A stretch of 64,000 nt of DNA from Serratia nevei (GCF_037948395.1 NZ_CP149940.1:2232001-2296000); one strand, 5' to 3'. Positions 50,915 to 61,846 are shown, counted from the first letter of the stretch. Notes: generated by a model not told the origin, from the sequence alone. Numbers and translations are program-made.

Positions 50915-51303
50915 GGGGCTATGCCTGGGGCGCCGCCAGCGTGTTGCTGGTGACGCTGGCGCAGTTGCTGATGAAGTGGGGCATGGTGCAAATCCCGCTG
51001 ATGTCGTTCGCCGACGTCTCGTTGGCGTTGATCGGCGACTACTGGCTGCCGCTTCTGGCGGTGGGCGGCGGCATCTTCGGTTATGCGCTGTCGATGCTGT
51101 GTTGGTTCTTTGCGCTGCGCCACCTGCCGTTAAACCGCGCTTATCCTCTGCTGAGCGTCAGCTACGCGCTGGTCTATCTGGCGGCGGTGATCCTGCCGTG
51201 GTTTAACGAATCCGCTACACTGCTGAAAACGTTGGGCACGCTGTTTATTCTGTTCGGCGTCTGGCTGATTAACAGCAAATCCGAGACAAAATCGCCGGAA
51301 TAG
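50911..51303 (+). CDS. arnF: L-Ara4N-phosphoundecaprenol flippase subunit ArnF
   Basis: Partner of ArnE, 130 aa (E. coli 128), four hydrophobic helices. '[10 protein letters not shown]', '[26 protein letters not shown]' (split conserved region) and '[14 protein letters not shown]'. ATG shares four bases with the arnE stop; the open frame upstream is not used. Last gene of the arn operon. Confidence 0.95.
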   Translation: MRGYAWGAASVLLVTLAQLLMKWGMVQIPLMSFADVSLALIGDYWLPLLAVGGGIFGYALSMLCWFFALRHLPLNRAYPLLSVSYALVYLAAVILPWFNESATLLKTLGTLFILFGVWLINSKSETKSPE

Positions 51304-51477
51304 GGTCAAAACCGGCGAGCCTGCTATTATCTCCCTCATGGCGCTTGCCTTTTTCCCCGTGCGGGAGATAAATTAACGCCAAATAGCGCTCTCCTTACGT
51401 GGTGCCGGCTTCGCCTCGCAGGCGGTGGTGGTGTGCCGATTGGCATAATGCGGCAGCGTGTTCAATGAAGGAATATT

Positions 51478-51942
51478 ATGCGGATGCGTGTGTGGTTTTT
51501 ATTAGCCAGTTTGATCCTCGCCGGCTGCAGCAGCCATGCGCCGCCGCCGAGCGGCCGCCTGGCGGACTCTATCGTGGTGGTGGCCCAGCTCAACGAGCAA
51601 CTGCGTCAGTGGTACGGTACGCCATACCGTTACGGCGGCCTGGATCGCGGCGGCGTAGATTGTTCCGGCTTTGTTTACCGCACGTTCCGCGATCGTTTCG
51701 ACATGCAGCTGCCGCGTTCGACCGAAGAGCAAACCTCGCTGGGCACCAAGGTTTCGCGTGATGAGCTGATGCCGGGCGACCTGGTGTTTTTCAAAACCGG
51801 CGGCGGTGAGAACGGCCTGCACGTCGGCATTTACGATACCAACGACCAATTTATCCACGCGTCGACCAGCCGCGGAGTGATCCGCTCCTCGCTCGATAAC
51901 GTCTACTGGAAGCGGGTATACTGGCAGGCGCGACGCATTTAG
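51478..51942 (+). CDS. nlpC: NlpC/P60 lipoprotein peptidase NlpC
   Basis: Outer-membrane lipoprotein, putative cell-wall endopeptidase, 154 aa as in E. coli. Lipobox LAGC (Cys17), NlpC/P60 domain with Cys62 in 'GVDCSGFVYRTF', His115 in 'GLHVGIYD' and the third polar residue His127 in 'QFIHAS'. AAGGA is five bases before the ATG. In E. coli it directly follows btuD; here it follows the arn operon. Confidence 0.95.
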   Translation: MRMRVWFLLASLILAGCSSHAPPPSGRLADSIVVVAQLNEQLRQWYGTPYRYGGLDRGGVDCSGFVYRTFRDRFDMQLPRSTEEQTSLGTKVSRDELMPGDLVFFKTGGGENGLHVGIYDTNDQFIHASTSRGVIRSSLDNVYWKRVYWQARRI

Positions 51943-52001
51943 CCTTAACCTATTGATTTGGTGTATCATGGCGGCATCACGTGTTTTGAACGGTGCCTGC
52001 C

Positions 52002-53015
52002 ATGAACAGCCTGCGTTTATTGATCTCCGATTCCTACGATCCCTGGTTTAACCTGGCGGTGGAAGAGTGCATCTTCCGCGAGATGACCACGCAAAAAATC
52101 CTCTTTCTGTGGCGCAATGCCGAAACGGTGGTGATTGGCCAGTCGCAGAACCCGTGGAAAGAGTGCAACACCCGGCGCATGGAGCAGGACGGCATTCGGC
52201 TGGCGCGGCGCAGCAGCGGCGGTGGGGCGGTATTTCACGACCTGGGCAACACCTGTTTTACCTTTATGGCCGGCAAACCGGGTTACGACAAAAGCGTCTC
52301 GACCGACATCATTCTGCAAGCGCTGCGGCAGCTGGGCGTCACGGCCGGCGCGTCGGGGCGCAACGATCTGGTGATGGAAACCGCCGACGGGCCGCGCAAA
52401 ATATCCGGCTCGGCCTATCGAGAAACCCAGGACCGTGGTTTCCACCACGGCACGCTGCTGCTGAACGCCGATCTGGAGCGGCTGGCAGACTACCTCAATC
52501 CCGATCCCAAAAAGCTGCAGGCCAAGGGCATCACTTCGGTGCGTTCGCGCGTCGCCAATTTGGCGGAGTTTTTGCCGGGTATCAGCCATGAGCAGGTGTG
52601 CGAAGCCATCGTGCAGGCCTTTTTTGCCCACTATGGCGAGACGGCCGAGCCGGAGATCATTTCGCCGGACGTATTCCCCGATTTGCCCGATTTTGCCGCG
52701 CAGTTCGCCAAACAGAGCAGTTGGGAATGGAATTTCGGCAAGGCGCCGGCGTTCAGTCATCTGCTTAACGAGCGCTTCGTCTGGGGCGGCGTGGATCTGT
52801 TCTTCGACGTGGAGAAGGGAACGATTGTTCGCGCGCAGGTGTTCACCGACAGCCTGAATCCCGCCCCGCTGCAGCGGCTGGCGGAAGCGCTGGTGGGCTG
52901 CGCGTATCGCAGCGAGCCCGTTGCCGCTTGCTGCGATCGGCTCATGGCGGATTATCCGCAACAGGCGGCGGAATTGACCGAACTGCGGCAATGGCTGAGC
53001 GAAACGATCCGTTAG
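52002..53015 (+). CDS. lplA: Lipoate-protein ligase A
   Basis: Scavenges free lipoate: activates it with ATP and transfers it to the lipoyl domains of E2 and GcvH. 337 aa, similar throughout to E. coli LplA. '[12 protein letters not shown]', '[20 protein letters not shown]' (lipoate-binding loop), 'GRNDLV' and 'KISGSAYRE' with the catalytic Lys, '[11 protein letters not shown]', and a C-terminal accessory domain from about 250 ('[15 protein letters not shown]'). ATG preferred over a GTG nine bases earlier. Not at the E. coli position, so this is a Serratia-side arrangement. Confidence 0.96.
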   Translation: MNSLRLLISDSYDPWFNLAVEECIFREMTTQKILFLWRNAETVVIGQSQNPWKECNTRRMEQDGIRLARRSSGGGAVFHDLGNTCFTFMAGKPGYDKSVSTDIILQALRQLGVTAGASGRNDLVMETADGPRKISGSAYRETQDRGFHHGTLLLNADLERLADYLNPDPKKLQAKGITSVRSRVANLAEFLPGISHEQVCEAIVQAFFAHYGETAEPEIISPDVFPDLPDFAAQFAKQSSWEWNFGKAPAFSHLLNERFVWGGVDLFFDVEKGTIVRAQVFTDSLNPAPLQRLAEALVGCAYRSEPVAACCDRLMADYPQQAAELTELRQWLSETIR

Positions 53016-53527
53016 CCGGTATGGGATGGTGAAGGGGATGAGCGTGCTCATCCCTTTTTTTATCGCTGAAATCGACGTTTCGCAGGGGCGTAGCGCAGAT
53101 TTTCTGAAAATCAAGGTGGGCATTTTTTTACGTTTTCAATGCTGAGAATAACGGGCGGAATTGATGTGTTATTAAATTTAATCAGTCATCGTTAACGGCA
53201 GGAAAAATCGGCGTTACGGCAGAAAGATTATTTTACTTTATTTAAGATTTTTCTTAAATAAAACAACGGAGATAAGTCAAATTTAGCCCGTCATCCAATC
53301 CACTTAAGCCAAATACCTTTTCATATCACGCGTTGGGCGAGAAAGGTGGCATAAGTTCAGCTGCTTTTCTTTTGCGCCTTTCGCGATTGTCGTATAGCTT
53401 TAATCTATCAATTAAATGATATTTCATGGGTATTTGCATTGATATTTCCGATTAATCCCAGAAGGATTGATCGATAAAATATATTGATATACGATGATAC
53501 GCTAGCCATTCATCCTGTGGCATTAAA
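53016..53527. other. AT-rich intergenic region upstream of ydiV
   Basis: 512 bases. After the lplA terminator there is about 465 bases of AT-rich DNA with no credible frame, presumably the ydiV promoter and leader. I could not place a specific operator. Confidence 0.6.
53031..53061 (+). terminator. Terminator of lplA
   Basis: AAGGGGATGAGC-GT-GCTCATCCC followed by T7: strong intrinsic terminator 16 bases after the stop. Confidence 0.92.
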
Positions 53528-54259
53528 ATGAACATCCAACTCGAAGCTGACTTTATTAGTAGCTATGTTTTTCAACCTGTTTACTCAATGGAGGGCAGGC
53601 TGTTGGCGGTGGAAATGTTGAGCCGTTTCAACAGTCTCGACGGTGATTTAGCCATGCCGGCCGAAATTGGGATTAATTTATTGGCGCCTGAACAAAGGAT
53701 TGAGTTATTTAATGAGCAATTGAAACTTGCGGAGCGGCACGCGGGCTGGTTTACCGGTAACAGCGTGCAGTTGACCATCAATATCGAAGAAACCATCGTC
53801 GAACTTATTCTTTCCGATCCGGCATTGTGCCAATGGATCAGGCAATATCCTTTTATTGCATTCGAAATGAGTGAGAGTTTTCCGAATCTTTCGGCCGGGA
53901 AGAACAACCCGAACGTGCAGCGATTAAGCGAAATGTTTACGCTGTGGCTCGATGATTTCGGTTCCGGTAAAGCCACCTTGACCGCGCTGTATGATGGTTT
54001 GTTTGACTATGTAAAGATAGACAAGCGTTTTTACTGGCAGCTGTTTACCCATCAGGGGTATGACGTGGTCATCGACTCGTTGTTAAAGAATATCAACCTG
54101 TTGTGTAAAGGCGTGATCGTCGGAGGAATAGAGAAAAAAGAGTACTTTAATAAACTCAGATACGCCGGTGTTTTAGGCCTGCAAGGTTTTTTATGGCCCA
54201 GCGTTGGTGTGGATAATCTGCAAACTTTGCTGGCGAAGCCCAGCGAGTTCAATAATTAA
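53528..54259 (+). CDS. ydiV: EAL-domain protein, YdiV-type anti-FlhDC factor
   Basis: 243 aa, a lone EAL domain of YdiV size (237 aa) and at the YdiV position beside nlpC and selO. Shared YdiV features: acidic 'SLDGDLAMP', 'LYDGLFDYV', 'IVGGI' and 'LQGFLWP'. E. coli YdiV is a degenerate EAL that binds FlhD and delivers FlhDC to ClpXP, shutting down flagella. Unlike it, this protein keeps most metal and catalytic positions: Glu29 and Arg33 in 'VEMLSRF', Asn85, Glu113 in 'FEMSE', Asp142-Asp143 in 'LDDFGSG', Lys163 and Glu202. The Glu of the AEG motif is replaced (VGGIE). It may bind c-di-GMP. Weak ribosome site. Confidence 0.85.
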   Translation: MNIQLEADFISSYVFQPVYSMEGRLLAVEMLSRFNSLDGDLAMPAEIGINLLAPEQRIELFNEQLKLAERHAGWFTGNSVQLTINIEETIVELILSDPALCQWIRQYPFIAFEMSESFPNLSAGKNNPNVQRLSEMFTLWLDDFGSGKATLTALYDGLFDYVKIDKRFYWQLFTHQGYDVVIDSLLKNINLLCKGVIVGGIEKKEYFNKLRYAGVLGLQGFLWPSVGVDNLQTLLAKPSEFNN

Positions 54260-54519
54260 GAAGTGATATAAAAAACTACACACAATGAGGTAAATAATGC
54301 GCGGGGTGATGTTTGCCGTGATTCCGTCGCCGTTATTCGCCATCGTTTTTTGGCTGATGACACCGTTTTGTCAGCCCACGTTAAACCGCGTTTCCTCCGT
54401 CAGGTGGAAACGCCAAACTCCCCGCATCCGTCCTGGCGACAGGAGGATGCGTTCTCCCTGCATTCCTTCGGTGTTAATCCGCCCGTCCAGGCTCTACACT
54501 ACGCTGAAACGGAGGGCCT

Positions 54520-55962
54520 ATGCCGCAGTTCGATAACGCTTACTACCAACAGTTACCCGGTTTCTACACCGCCCTGAACCCGACGCCGCTCAAGGATGCG
54601 CGCCTGCTGTACCACAGCGAGCCGCTGGCGCGCGAGCTGGGGCTGGATGAAAGTTGGTTTACCCAGGATAAAACCCCCATTTGGGCGGGAGAAACGCTGC
54701 TGCCCGGCATGCAGCCGTTGGCGCAGGTGTACAGTGGCCACCAGTTTGGCGTCTGGGCCGGGCAGCTGGGGGATGGCCGCGGCATTTTACTGGGCGAACA
54801 GGTCCTGGCGGACGGCAGCCACCGCGACTGGCACCTGAAGGGCGCCGGGCTGACGCCATATTCGCGTATGGGGGACGGCCGCGCGGTGCTGCGTTCGGTG
54901 ATCCGCGAGTTTCTGGCCTCTGAGGCGCTGCACCATTTGGGGATCCCGACCACCCGAGCGCTGACCATCGTGACCAGCCGCCAGCCGGTGTTCCGCGAGC
55001 AGCCGGAACGCGGCGCCATGCTGATGCGGGTGGCGGAAAGCCACGTGCGCTTCGGCCACTTCGAACACTTTTACTACCGCAAACAGCCGGAGCAGGTGCG
55101 GCAGTTGGCGGATTTCGTCATTGCCCGTCACTGGCCGCAGCTGCAGGATCAGGCTGAACGTTACCTGCTGTGGTTTACCGACGTGGTGGAACGGACGGCG
55201 CGCCTGATCGCCCATTGGCAAACCGTCGGTTTCGCTCACGGCGTGATGAACACCGACAACATGTCGATTCTCGGCATCACCATTGACTACGGCCCTTACG
55301 GCTTCCTCGATGACTATCAGCCCGGTTATATCTGCAATCACTCCGACCATCAGGGGCGTTACGCCTTCGACAATCAGCCGGCGGTGGCGCTGTGGAACCT
55401 GCATCGCCTGGCGCAGACCCTGTCGGGGCTGATGACCACTGAACAGCTGCAGCAGGCGCTGGCGGCGTATGAACCGGCGCTGATGCGCGCCTACGGCGAA
55501 CAGATGCGCGCTAAACTCGGCTTCTTCACGCCGACGGCGCAGGACAATGACGTGCTCACCGGGCTGTTGAGCCTGATGGCGCAGGAAGGGCGGGACTATA
55601 CCCGCACGTTCCGCCTGTTGAGCGACACTGAACAGCAACAGGCGCAGTCGCCGCTGCGCGACGAGTTTATCGACCGCGCGGCGTTCGATTCCTGGTATCA
55701 GCAGTATCGTCAGCGTTTGCAGCAGGAGCAGGTGAGCGATGAGGAACGGCAACGGGCGATGAAGGCGGTGAACCCGCGCCTGATCCTGCGCAACTATCTG
55801 GCGCAGCAGGCGATTGAAGACGCGGAGCAAGACGACGTGGGCCGTTTGCAGCGGTTGCATCAGGCCCTGCTGCGGCCGTTCGACGATGCGCCGGAATATG
55901 ACGATCTCGCCGTGCTGCCGCCGGACTGGGGCAAACATCTGGAGATTTCCTGCTCCAGCTGA
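54520..55962 (+). CDS. selO: Protein adenylyltransferase SelO (YdiU)
   Basis: Pseudokinase-fold AMPylator that transfers AMP to Ser/Thr/Tyr of metabolic and redox proteins. 480 aa (E. coli 478). '[20 protein letters not shown]' and '[24 protein letters not shown]' form the inverted nucleotide pocket with the ATP-contacting Lys and Arg; '[13 protein letters not shown]' carries Asn and Asp for metal binding; '[20 protein letters not shown]' follows. Ends in S-C-S-S, the cysteine at the position of selenocysteine in other SelO proteins. Follows ydiV as in E. coli. Confidence 0.95.
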   Translation: MPQFDNAYYQQLPGFYTALNPTPLKDARLLYHSEPLARELGLDESWFTQDKTPIWAGETLLPGMQPLAQVYSGHQFGVWAGQLGDGRGILLGEQVLADGSHRDWHLKGAGLTPYSRMGDGRAVLRSVIREFLASEALHHLGIPTTRALTIVTSRQPVFREQPERGAMLMRVAESHVRFGHFEHFYYRKQPEQVRQLADFVIARHWPQLQDQAERYLLWFTDVVERTARLIAHWQTVGFAHGVMNTDNMSILGITIDYGPYGFLDDYQPGYICNHSDHQGRYAFDNQPAVALWNLHRLAQTLSGLMTTEQLQQALAAYEPALMRAYGEQMRAKLGFFTPTAQDNDVLTGLLSLMAQEGRDYTRTFRLLSDTEQQQAQSPLRDEFIDRAAFDSWYQQYRQRLQQEQVSDEERQRAMKAVNPRLILRNYLAQQAIEDAEQDDVGRLQRLHQALLRPFDDAPEYDDLAVLPPDWGKHLEISCSS

Positions 55963-55966
55963 GATG

Positions 55967-55992
55967 AAAAAAGGGCGCTTAATGGCGCCCTT
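55967..55992. terminator. Terminator between selO and hmuV
   Basis: AAAAAAGGGCGC-TTAAT-GGCGCCCTT; the T6 lies on the minus-strand side, so it serves mainly the heme operon (hmuV end), but also sits at the selO end. Confidence 0.85.
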
Positions 55993-55996
55993 GACG

Positions 55997-56782
55997 TTAT
56001 TGACGCAGGTAGACCTGCGGCAGCGACACTTCGGGATGATGCACCACGCCGAGATCGGCCTGATACCAGCGGGTGAGGATCTCCGTCTGCAACACCTCCT
56101 GCGGCGTGCCGCTCGCCACCAGACGCCCCTGATGCAGCAGCAGGATCCTATCGGCGTACAGCGCGGCCAGATTAAGATCGTGCAGCACGCAGCAGACGCC
56201 CAGCGGCTGTTGGCGCGTCAGCGAGCGCAGCAGGCGCAGGGTGTGCTGCTGGTGGTACAGATCCAGCGCCGAGGTCGGCTCGTCGAGAAATAGCCAGGCG
56301 GGAGACGGCTGCGGTTGCCACAGCTGCGCCAACACCCGCGCCAGCTGTACCCGCTGCTGTTCGCCGCCGGACAGTTGGCGGTAGTCGCGCTGCGCCAGCG
56401 CCAGGCAGTCGGTCTGCGCCATCACCTGTTGGATCGCCTGATGCTCGTCGCGTTTGCCGTGCGGCGCCCGCCCCATGCTGACCACTTCCTCCACGCTGAA
56501 CGGAAACGCCAGATCGCTGTACTGGCGCATCACGGCTCGGACTTTGGCCAACTGCTGCGGCGCCCACTGTTCCAGCGGGCGATCAAGCAGGCGACATTCG
56601 CCGCAGTCCGGCGTCAAATAGCCGGTCAGCAAGCGCAGCAGCGTCGATTTGCCGGCGCCGTTAGGGCCGATAATCGCCACCATTTCGCCGCCGGCGAGGC
56701 TGAGCGAAACGTCGTTGATCAAGCGGCGCGCACCGAGGCTGTAGCGCAGCTCTCGGGCCGTCAGGCAGGCGGCGTTATCCAC
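55997..56782 (-). CDS. hmuV: Heme ABC transporter ATP-binding protein HmuV
   Basis: ATPase of the heme importer, 261 aa. Walker A '[16 protein letters not shown]' at about 38-46, signature '[16 protein letters not shown]', Walker B '[12 protein letters not shown]', H-loop '[12 protein letters not shown]'. Its start lies within the hmuU end (8-base overlap). Last gene of the minus-strand heme cluster. Confidence 0.95.
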   Translation of the reverse strand: MDNAACLTARELRYSLGARRLINDVSLSLAGGEMVAIIGPNGAGKSTLLRLLTGYLTPDCGECRLLDRPLEQWAPQQLAKVRAVMRQYSDLAFPFSVEEVVSMGRAPHGKRDEHQAIQQVMAQTDCLALAQRDYRQLSGGEQQRVQLARVLAQLWQPQPSPAWLFLDEPTSALDLYHQQHTLRLLRSLTRQQPLGVCCVLHDLNLAALYADRILLLHQGRLVASGTPQEVLQTEILTRWYQADLGVVHHPEVSLPQVYLRQ

Positions 56783-57779
56783 CGGTTCGCTCCCGCTGGC
56801 GCATCACCAGCCACAAGAAGTAAGGACCGCCGATCAGGCTGGTCATCAACCCCACCGGCATTTCGGCCGGCGCCACCAGCGTGCGCGCCAGCGTATCGCT
56901 GACCAGCAGCAGACAGGCGCCGCCCAGCGCGGAGCAGGGCAGCAGCCAGCGGTGATCGCCGCCGAGGCGCATGCGCACCAGATGCGGCACCACCAAACCG
57001 ACAAAGCCGATCACGCCGCTCATCGCTACCGCCGCGCCGATCAGCAAGGCGCTCAGCAACAGCAGCTGCAGCTTGGCGCGCTGGACGTTCACCCCGAGGT
57101 AGTGGGCCTCTTCGTCCCCCAGCTGCAACAGGTTCAGCCGGCGCGCCTGCAGCAGCGTCAGCAGCGCCGTAGGCAGGATCAGCGAGGCGGAAACCGCCAG
57201 CGTCGGCCACTGTGACTGGCTGAGGCTGCCCATCATCCACAGCGAGAACTGGCGCAGCTGTTGATCGCTGCTGACGTAAGAGAGCACGCCGATGGCCGCC
57301 ATGCACAGGGCGTTGATGGCGATGCCCGCCAGCAGCAGCCGCGACAGATTGCCGTGCCCGCTGCGGCTGATGCCGTAGATCAATAGCGATACCAGCAGGC
57401 TGCCGAGGAACGCCGCCAGCATATGGCCGTACAGTGCGATCGTCACCGGCAACGCCAGCGGCATCACGATGAACAGAGCGACAAACAGCGCGCCGCCGCT
57501 GCTGATGCCCAGCAGGCTCGGATCCGCCAGCGGGTTGCGGAACAGCCCCTGCATCACCGCACCGGATACCGCCAGCGCGCAGCCGATCACCACCGCCAGC
57601 AGCACGCGCGGCAGGCGGATGTTCAACCAGATGTGCCAGGCGGCATCGCTGAAAGGTTCGCGCCACAGGGTGCGAAACGACAGCGTCAGCGCGCCCAGGT
57701 TGGCGGCGACCAGCGCCAGCAGCGTCAGCAACACCAGCAGACCGATGATGGCCAGCTGAGGCGAGGTGCGACAGCGCAT
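56775..57779 (-). CDS. hmuU: Heme ABC transporter permease HmuU
   Basis: FecCD-family permease for heme, 334 aa. '[20 protein letters not shown]', '[21 protein letters not shown]' and '[20 protein letters not shown]' are the family signatures. Start shares one base with the hmuT stop, so translation is coupled. Confidence 0.95.
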   Translation of the reverse strand: MRCRTSPQLAIIGLLVLLTLLALVAANLGALTLSFRTLWREPFSDAAWHIWLNIRLPRVLLAVVIGCALAVSGAVMQGLFRNPLADPSLLGISSGGALFVALFIVMPLALPVTIALYGHMLAAFLGSLLVSLLIYGISRSGHGNLSRLLLAGIAINALCMAAIGVLSYVSSDQQLRQFSLWMMGSLSQSQWPTLAVSASLILPTALLTLLQARRLNLLQLGDEEAHYLGVNVQRAKLQLLLLSALLIGAAVAMSGVIGFVGLVVPHLVRMRLGGDHRWLLPCSALGGACLLLVSDTLARTLVAPAEMPVGLMTSLIGGPYFLWLVMRQRERTGG

Positions 57780-58609
57780 TACTTTTGCTCCGCCGCGTGG
57801 CGCAGTTTGGCCAGCGCCGCCGGCGTTTCCAGACCGAAGCCCAGCAGCGCCATGTCATCGACGATCAGCACGCGGCGCTGCTTGCCCGCCGGCGTCAACG
57901 CCAGGCCCGGCAGCGTCCACAACTGCTGTTCGCCGCCGAGGGTGCGCACGCCGTCGGTAGTGACCAGCAACAGGTCCGGCGCGCTGGCGATGACGCCTTC
58001 CTGCGACAGCGGACGGTAGCGGTCAAAGCCCTGCATGGCGTTTTTCAGGCCGGCGGCGGCAATCACTGCGTCGGCGGCGGTGTGTTGCCCGGCGGCCATC
58101 GGCGTAATGCCGCCGTGGCTCATCACGAACAGCACTTTGATCGGCAGCGGGGAGGTATCGACCGCCGCCAGCTGTTGTCGATAGCGCTCGCTCAGCTGTT
58201 TGCCTTGCTCAACGCGCTGCAGCGCGGCGGCGATCGTAGCGATTTTCTGCGGCACCGCCTGCAGGGTGGTGTCACCCGGCACGCTGACCACGTTGACGCC
58301 GCTGTCCGCCAGCTGTTTGAGCACCAGCGCCGGCTGTGCCAGCTCGGTTGTCAGCACCAGCGTCGGCTTCAGCGCCAAAATGCCTTCGGCGTTCAGCTGG
58401 CGCATATAGCCGACGTCCGGCAGCTTTTTCACCGCTTCCGGATGCAGACTGGTGCTGTCGCGGGCGATCACTTCGTCGCCGGCGCCGAGCGCGAAGGCGA
58501 TTTCCGTCACGTCGCCGCCGATCGAGACGATGCGCTGCGCCGCCGCAGCGGTGAGCGGCAGCGCCAGCGCCATCATCAACGCCAGGCGGCGGATCAAGGA
58601 AGATTTCAT
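57779..58609 (-). CDS. hmuT: Periplasmic heme-binding protein HmuT
   Basis: Receptor delivering heme to HmuUV, 276 aa. Signal peptide [24 protein letters not shown]. Mature start '[20 protein letters not shown]'; conserved Tyr in '[18 protein letters not shown]', the heme-ligand tyrosine region of HmuT/ShuT. The open frame extends upstream into hmuS but the ATG at 58609 overlaps the hmuS stop by four bases, the usual coupling. Confidence 0.95.
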   Translation of the reverse strand: MKSSLIRRLALMMALALPLTAAAAQRIVSIGGDVTEIAFALGAGDEVIARDSTSLHPEAVKKLPDVGYMRQLNAEGILALKPTLVLTTELAQPALVLKQLADSGVNVVSVPGDTTLQAVPQKIATIAAALQRVEQGKQLSERYRQQLAAVDTSPLPIKVLFVMSHGGITPMAAGQHTAADAVIAAAGLKNAMQGFDRYRPLSQEGVIASAPDLLLVTTDGVRTLGGEQQLWTLPGLALTPAGKQRRVLIVDDMALLGFGLETPAALAKLRHAAEQK

Positions 58610-59643
58610 GCGGCGATGTCCTTGGCGGCGAGCGCGGCAACCTGCTCGCGCCACTGGGTTTGTTCCGGCTGCCCTTCGGTACGCTGGCCATACAGCTGCG
58701 CAATCTGCGTGCCATCGGCGGCGAACAACTCCAGGCTGGTGACGATGCCGTCTTTGGTCGGTTTGCGGGTGATCCAGCTTTCGGCGATGGCGTCTTCGAT
58801 CAGGTGCAGCGTGAAGCGGCGGTTGAACACGTTGATCCAGCCTTCCTGCGGCATCAAACGTTCGATCTGGCCGGTGAAGATCTGCACGCAGCCGCGGTTG
58901 CCGACGAAGATCATGATCTCGTTCTGCTGCTGCTGCGCCGCTTCCAGCAGCTGCGACAGGGCGCTGTTGTCCACCTGATAGGCCAGATCGTCGCCGACGG
59001 CGCGGAACGCCTGCTGGCGCGTCAGTTTGTTGCGGCTGAGCAGTTGGAAGAACTGGTGAACGTCGGTCATCGCACGCCATTCACCGTCGATTTTGGCATG
59101 ATCCTGCGTCGTTTCATCCGCGGTGCTCGCCTCGGCGGGCTGCAGCGCCAGCGCCGGATTTTCTTCGCTCAGGTGGCGTTCCACCAGTGCCATCCAGGCC
59201 GGCAGATCGGTCTCTTCGGTGGTGTAGACCTTGTGCAGCGCATCGCCCTGTTGGTCGAAGAACTGGATGCTGTGGCGCACGCCGCGCTTGTTGGTTTCGC
59301 TCATGGCGAAAACGCTGGTCCAGTGGTTGAGGAACAGGCGCAGATCCAGCTCGCGCGGGTTGAGGATCAGCCCGGCGTGGCCGTTGAGGTGCTGGTTGCG
59401 GTAGCGGCCCATCTGCTCATGCACCGCATAGCTGTTGCGGGTGATGGACTTGGTGACGCCGACCTGCTCAAGCTCGGTCAGCAGGGTGCGCGCGTCGGCC
59501 TGCAGGCGGCGAGTGTCGTGGCCGACGCGGGCGTGCGTTAGCTCTGCTTCGCTGACGCCGAGGATCGCCGCCAGATCGCGGGCGTATTTGCCGGGGTGAT
59601 CGATTTTAGCCTGTTGGTAGCGTTCGTATAGGGTATTGCTCAT
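58606..59643 (-). CDS. hmuS: Cytoplasmic heme-degrading/trafficking protein HmuS
   Basis: Handles imported heme in the cytosol (HemS/ChuS family), 345 aa, two repeats of the HemS fold. '[21 protein letters not shown]' at the start; '[31 protein letters not shown]' region of the first repeat and '[17 protein letters not shown]', '[18 protein letters not shown]' of the second. The family heme ligand His is expected in the C-terminal repeat, but its position was not verified. AGGAGAAT is a strong ribosome site. Confidence 0.93.
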   Translation of the reverse strand: MSNTLYERYQQAKIDHPGKYARDLAAILGVSEAELTHARVGHDTRRLQADARTLLTELEQVGVTKSITRNSYAVHEQMGRYRNQHLNGHAGLILNPRELDLRLFLNHWTSVFAMSETNKRGVRHSIQFFDQQGDALHKVYTTEETDLPAWMALVERHLSEENPALALQPAEASTADETTQDHAKIDGEWRAMTDVHQFFQLLSRNKLTRQQAFRAVGDDLAYQVDNSALSQLLEAAQQQQNEIMIFVGNRGCVQIFTGQIERLMPQEGWINVFNRRFTLHLIEDAIAESWITRKPTKDGIVTSLELFAADGTQIAQLYGQRTEGQPEQTQWREQVAALAAKDIAA

Positions 59644-59709
59644 GCGGAATTCTCCTGCGCTGTAATGCGAACGGCGGACAACCGGGTTGTCCGCCAGATA
59701 GTCAAATGA

Positions 59710-61752
59710 TTACCACTGGTAGCTGACCAGCAGTTTGGCGTTGCGGCCATCCTGCGGGACGCCCTGCGGCGAGTAATATTCTTTGTCGAAGGCATTGCCC
59801 AGCACCACGGTGGTGGTCATGCCCTGCAGCCGATCGCGGCCCTTGTAGCTCAGATAGAAATCGTTGACGCCGTAGCCACCTTGCTCCGGCATCCCCGTTT
59901 GTACGCGGGTGGCGCGTTCGGCGAAAGTGGCGACCCAGCCGGCGGACAGACCGGTTTCGCCCAGCGGCACGTCCAGCGAGCTGGTGACGGTATCCGGGCT
60001 GATGTCGGCCAGCCAATCGCCGCTTTTCGCGTTCAATTCGCCATTGCGAGACTTGTCCTTGCCGCGTGTGCGGTTGTAAGCCAGATCCCAGTTAAACCAC
60101 TTGGTCTGGTAGTTCAGCGAGGTGTCCCAACCCCAAATCTTGGCGCGAGAGATATTCGCTGAGGCGGTCTGCGTACGAGTGACATACATGAAGATGTAGT
60201 CTTTGGCGTCGGTATCGAAGTAACTGGCCTTGAATTGCAGGCTGTCATCCGCCAGCAGCAGGTCGTCGAAGCGCAGGCCGAAACCGGCTTCGGTGGTGCT
60301 GGTGGTTTCCGGCCGCAGATTCGGATTAGGCACCCAATAGTTACCGGGGAAGTGGCGCGAATCGTTGTACATCTCGCCCATGGTCGGAGCACGGAAGGCC
60401 TGGGAATAGGAGCCGAACAGCATCAGCCAGTCGGTCGGCGAGTAGCTCAGGGCGCCGCGGGACGACCATTTGTCGGCCTTGACGTCTTCGTGGCCTTGGC
60501 TGCTGCCTTTGTAATCGTCGTAGCGCGTGCCGGCCAGCACGGTGATCGGAATGTCGCGCAGCGTGATTTCATCCTGCAGCCAGCCGGAGGCGAAGTTGAT
60601 CTTGGCCTGCGGGAAGCTGGTGGTGGCACCGCCCGGCTGCTGTTTCTGTTCATAGACCTCGGAGCCGTAGGTCAGCAGGTGTGACGCAAAGCTGTCGGCG
60701 AACAGACGCGTGCGGTTTTCCAGCTTGCCGCCGTTGGTGGTCTGCTTGCGGAATTCGTCGGTCGCGCCGGCGTTGTGCGCATTGATTTTGACTTCCGAGG
60801 TGTACAGTTTCGCGGTGGCGTCCAGCCAATCCTGGCCGACCGGCTTGAGCTTATAGCTCAGAGCGGCATCGCGCTGGATGGTGGAGCGGTTGGTCATCGG
60901 GTTGCCGCTCGAGCTGCCCGGCGTCTGCGGGTTTTTCGGTTCCTGGGCGCTGTTGTTGTAATAGCGCAGATCGCCGCTCAATGACTGATTGTCGTCGATT
61001 TTCCAGGTGCCTTTGGCCAGCACGTTGCTGATGGTTTCGTCGTTTGGCGCATCGAAGCCGTTGCCCTGACGCAGATTGCCGACGTCGCGGGTGCCGAACG
61101 ACAGCAGGCCGTCGAGGTTATCGGTCTTGCCGTAAGCGCTGGCGCCCATGCCCAGGCTGTGATCGCCGGTGCCGGCGGTGCCGTAGACGCGGAACCCGGT
61201 ATCGTGGCCCGGCAGCAGCAGATCGGCGGCATCGACGGTCTCGTAGGCGATGACGCCGCCCAGTGCGCCGCTGCCGTACAGCAACGCAGAGGGGCCGCGC
61301 ACGATTTCAATGCGCTTGACCAGCGCCGGATCGAGGAAGGTGCCGCCGATGTGGCCGGTATCGGTACCCTGGCGGATGCCGTCGACCAGCGTCAGCACGC
61401 CGTTTTTGCCGTAGCCGCGCATCGTTACGTCCTGACCGTTGCTGCGCCCGGTGCCGTTGACGGTGATGCCCGGCACGCGGCGCAGCATATCGGCGGCCGA
61501 GGTGGCAGTCTGGCTTTCCGGCGAGTTGCCTTCGATGACCGTGACCATCATCGGCGCTTCAAAGCTGCTGCGTTGGTTACCGGTGGCGACCACCGTCATG
61601 GTCTCGTCGGCGGCTTTGGCTTTTTTAGCCGGCGCCGCGTTGGAAGAGGATGTTGTGCTGGTGTTTTGTGCCAAGGCCACCGTAGGCAGAGCGCAGGCAA
61701 TCGCCAGACTCAAAGCGGAAAAACGCAGCCGGGTGGAAAATGTCAGAGGCAT
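59710..61752 (-). CDS. hemR: TonB-dependent heme receptor HemR/HmuR
   Basis: Outer-membrane heme receptor, 680 aa. Signal peptide to about residue 28 (TVALA-Q). TonB box 'ETMTVVA' at about 50-56. Plug domain 60-170 with His134 in 'GTDTGHIGG', and a 22-strand barrel. FRAP (453-456) and NPNL (476-479) boxes flank His467, the heme-receptor signature; both histidines match those shown to bind heme in Yersinia HemR. C-terminus ends in aromatic Trp, as in outer-membrane barrels. Upstream lies hemP; hmuSTUV follow. Confidence 0.95.
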   Translation of the reverse strand: MPLTFSTRLRFSALSLAIACALPTVALAQNTSTTSSSNAAPAKKAKAADETMTVVATGNQRSSFEAPMMVTVIEGNSPESQTATSAADMLRRVPGITVNGTGRSNGQDVTMRGYGKNGVLTLVDGIRQGTDTGHIGGTFLDPALVKRIEIVRGPSALLYGSGALGGVIAYETVDAADLLLPGHDTGFRVYGTAGTGDHSLGMGASAYGKTDNLDGLLSFGTRDVGNLRQGNGFDAPNDETISNVLAKGTWKIDDNQSLSGDLRYYNNSAQEPKNPQTPGSSSGNPMTNRSTIQRDAALSYKLKPVGQDWLDATAKLYTSEVKINAHNAGATDEFRKQTTNGGKLENRTRLFADSFASHLLTYGSEVYEQKQQPGGATTSFPQAKINFASGWLQDEITLRDIPITVLAGTRYDDYKGSSQGHEDVKADKWSSRGALSYSPTDWLMLFGSYSQAFRAPTMGEMYNDSRHFPGNYWVPNPNLRPETTSTTEAGFGLRFDDLLLADDSLQFKASYFDTDAKDYIFMYVTRTQTASANISRAKIWGWDTSLNYQTKWFNWDLAYNRTRGKDKSRNGELNAKSGDWLADISPDTVTSSLDVPLGETGLSAGWVATFAERATRVQTGMPEQGGYGVNDFYLSYKGRDRLQGMTTTVVLGNAFDKEYYSPQGVPQDGRNAKLLVSYQW

Positions 61753-61846
61753 GGTGCAACTCTCCGTATGTAATAAAACATATCAATAGATTTGCTGGCT
61801 GCCTGGATCAAAAGATCGGGGTGGCTGGCGTTTGAGGATTCTGTGG

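Noticed and set aside
54298..54536. A 79-codon frame between ydiV and selO with a fair ribosome site (GAGG)
   Set aside because: It overlaps the selO start, has no recognisable family, and its second half is Arg-rich as expected of random GC-rich frames. The hydrophobic first 25 residues leave slight doubt.
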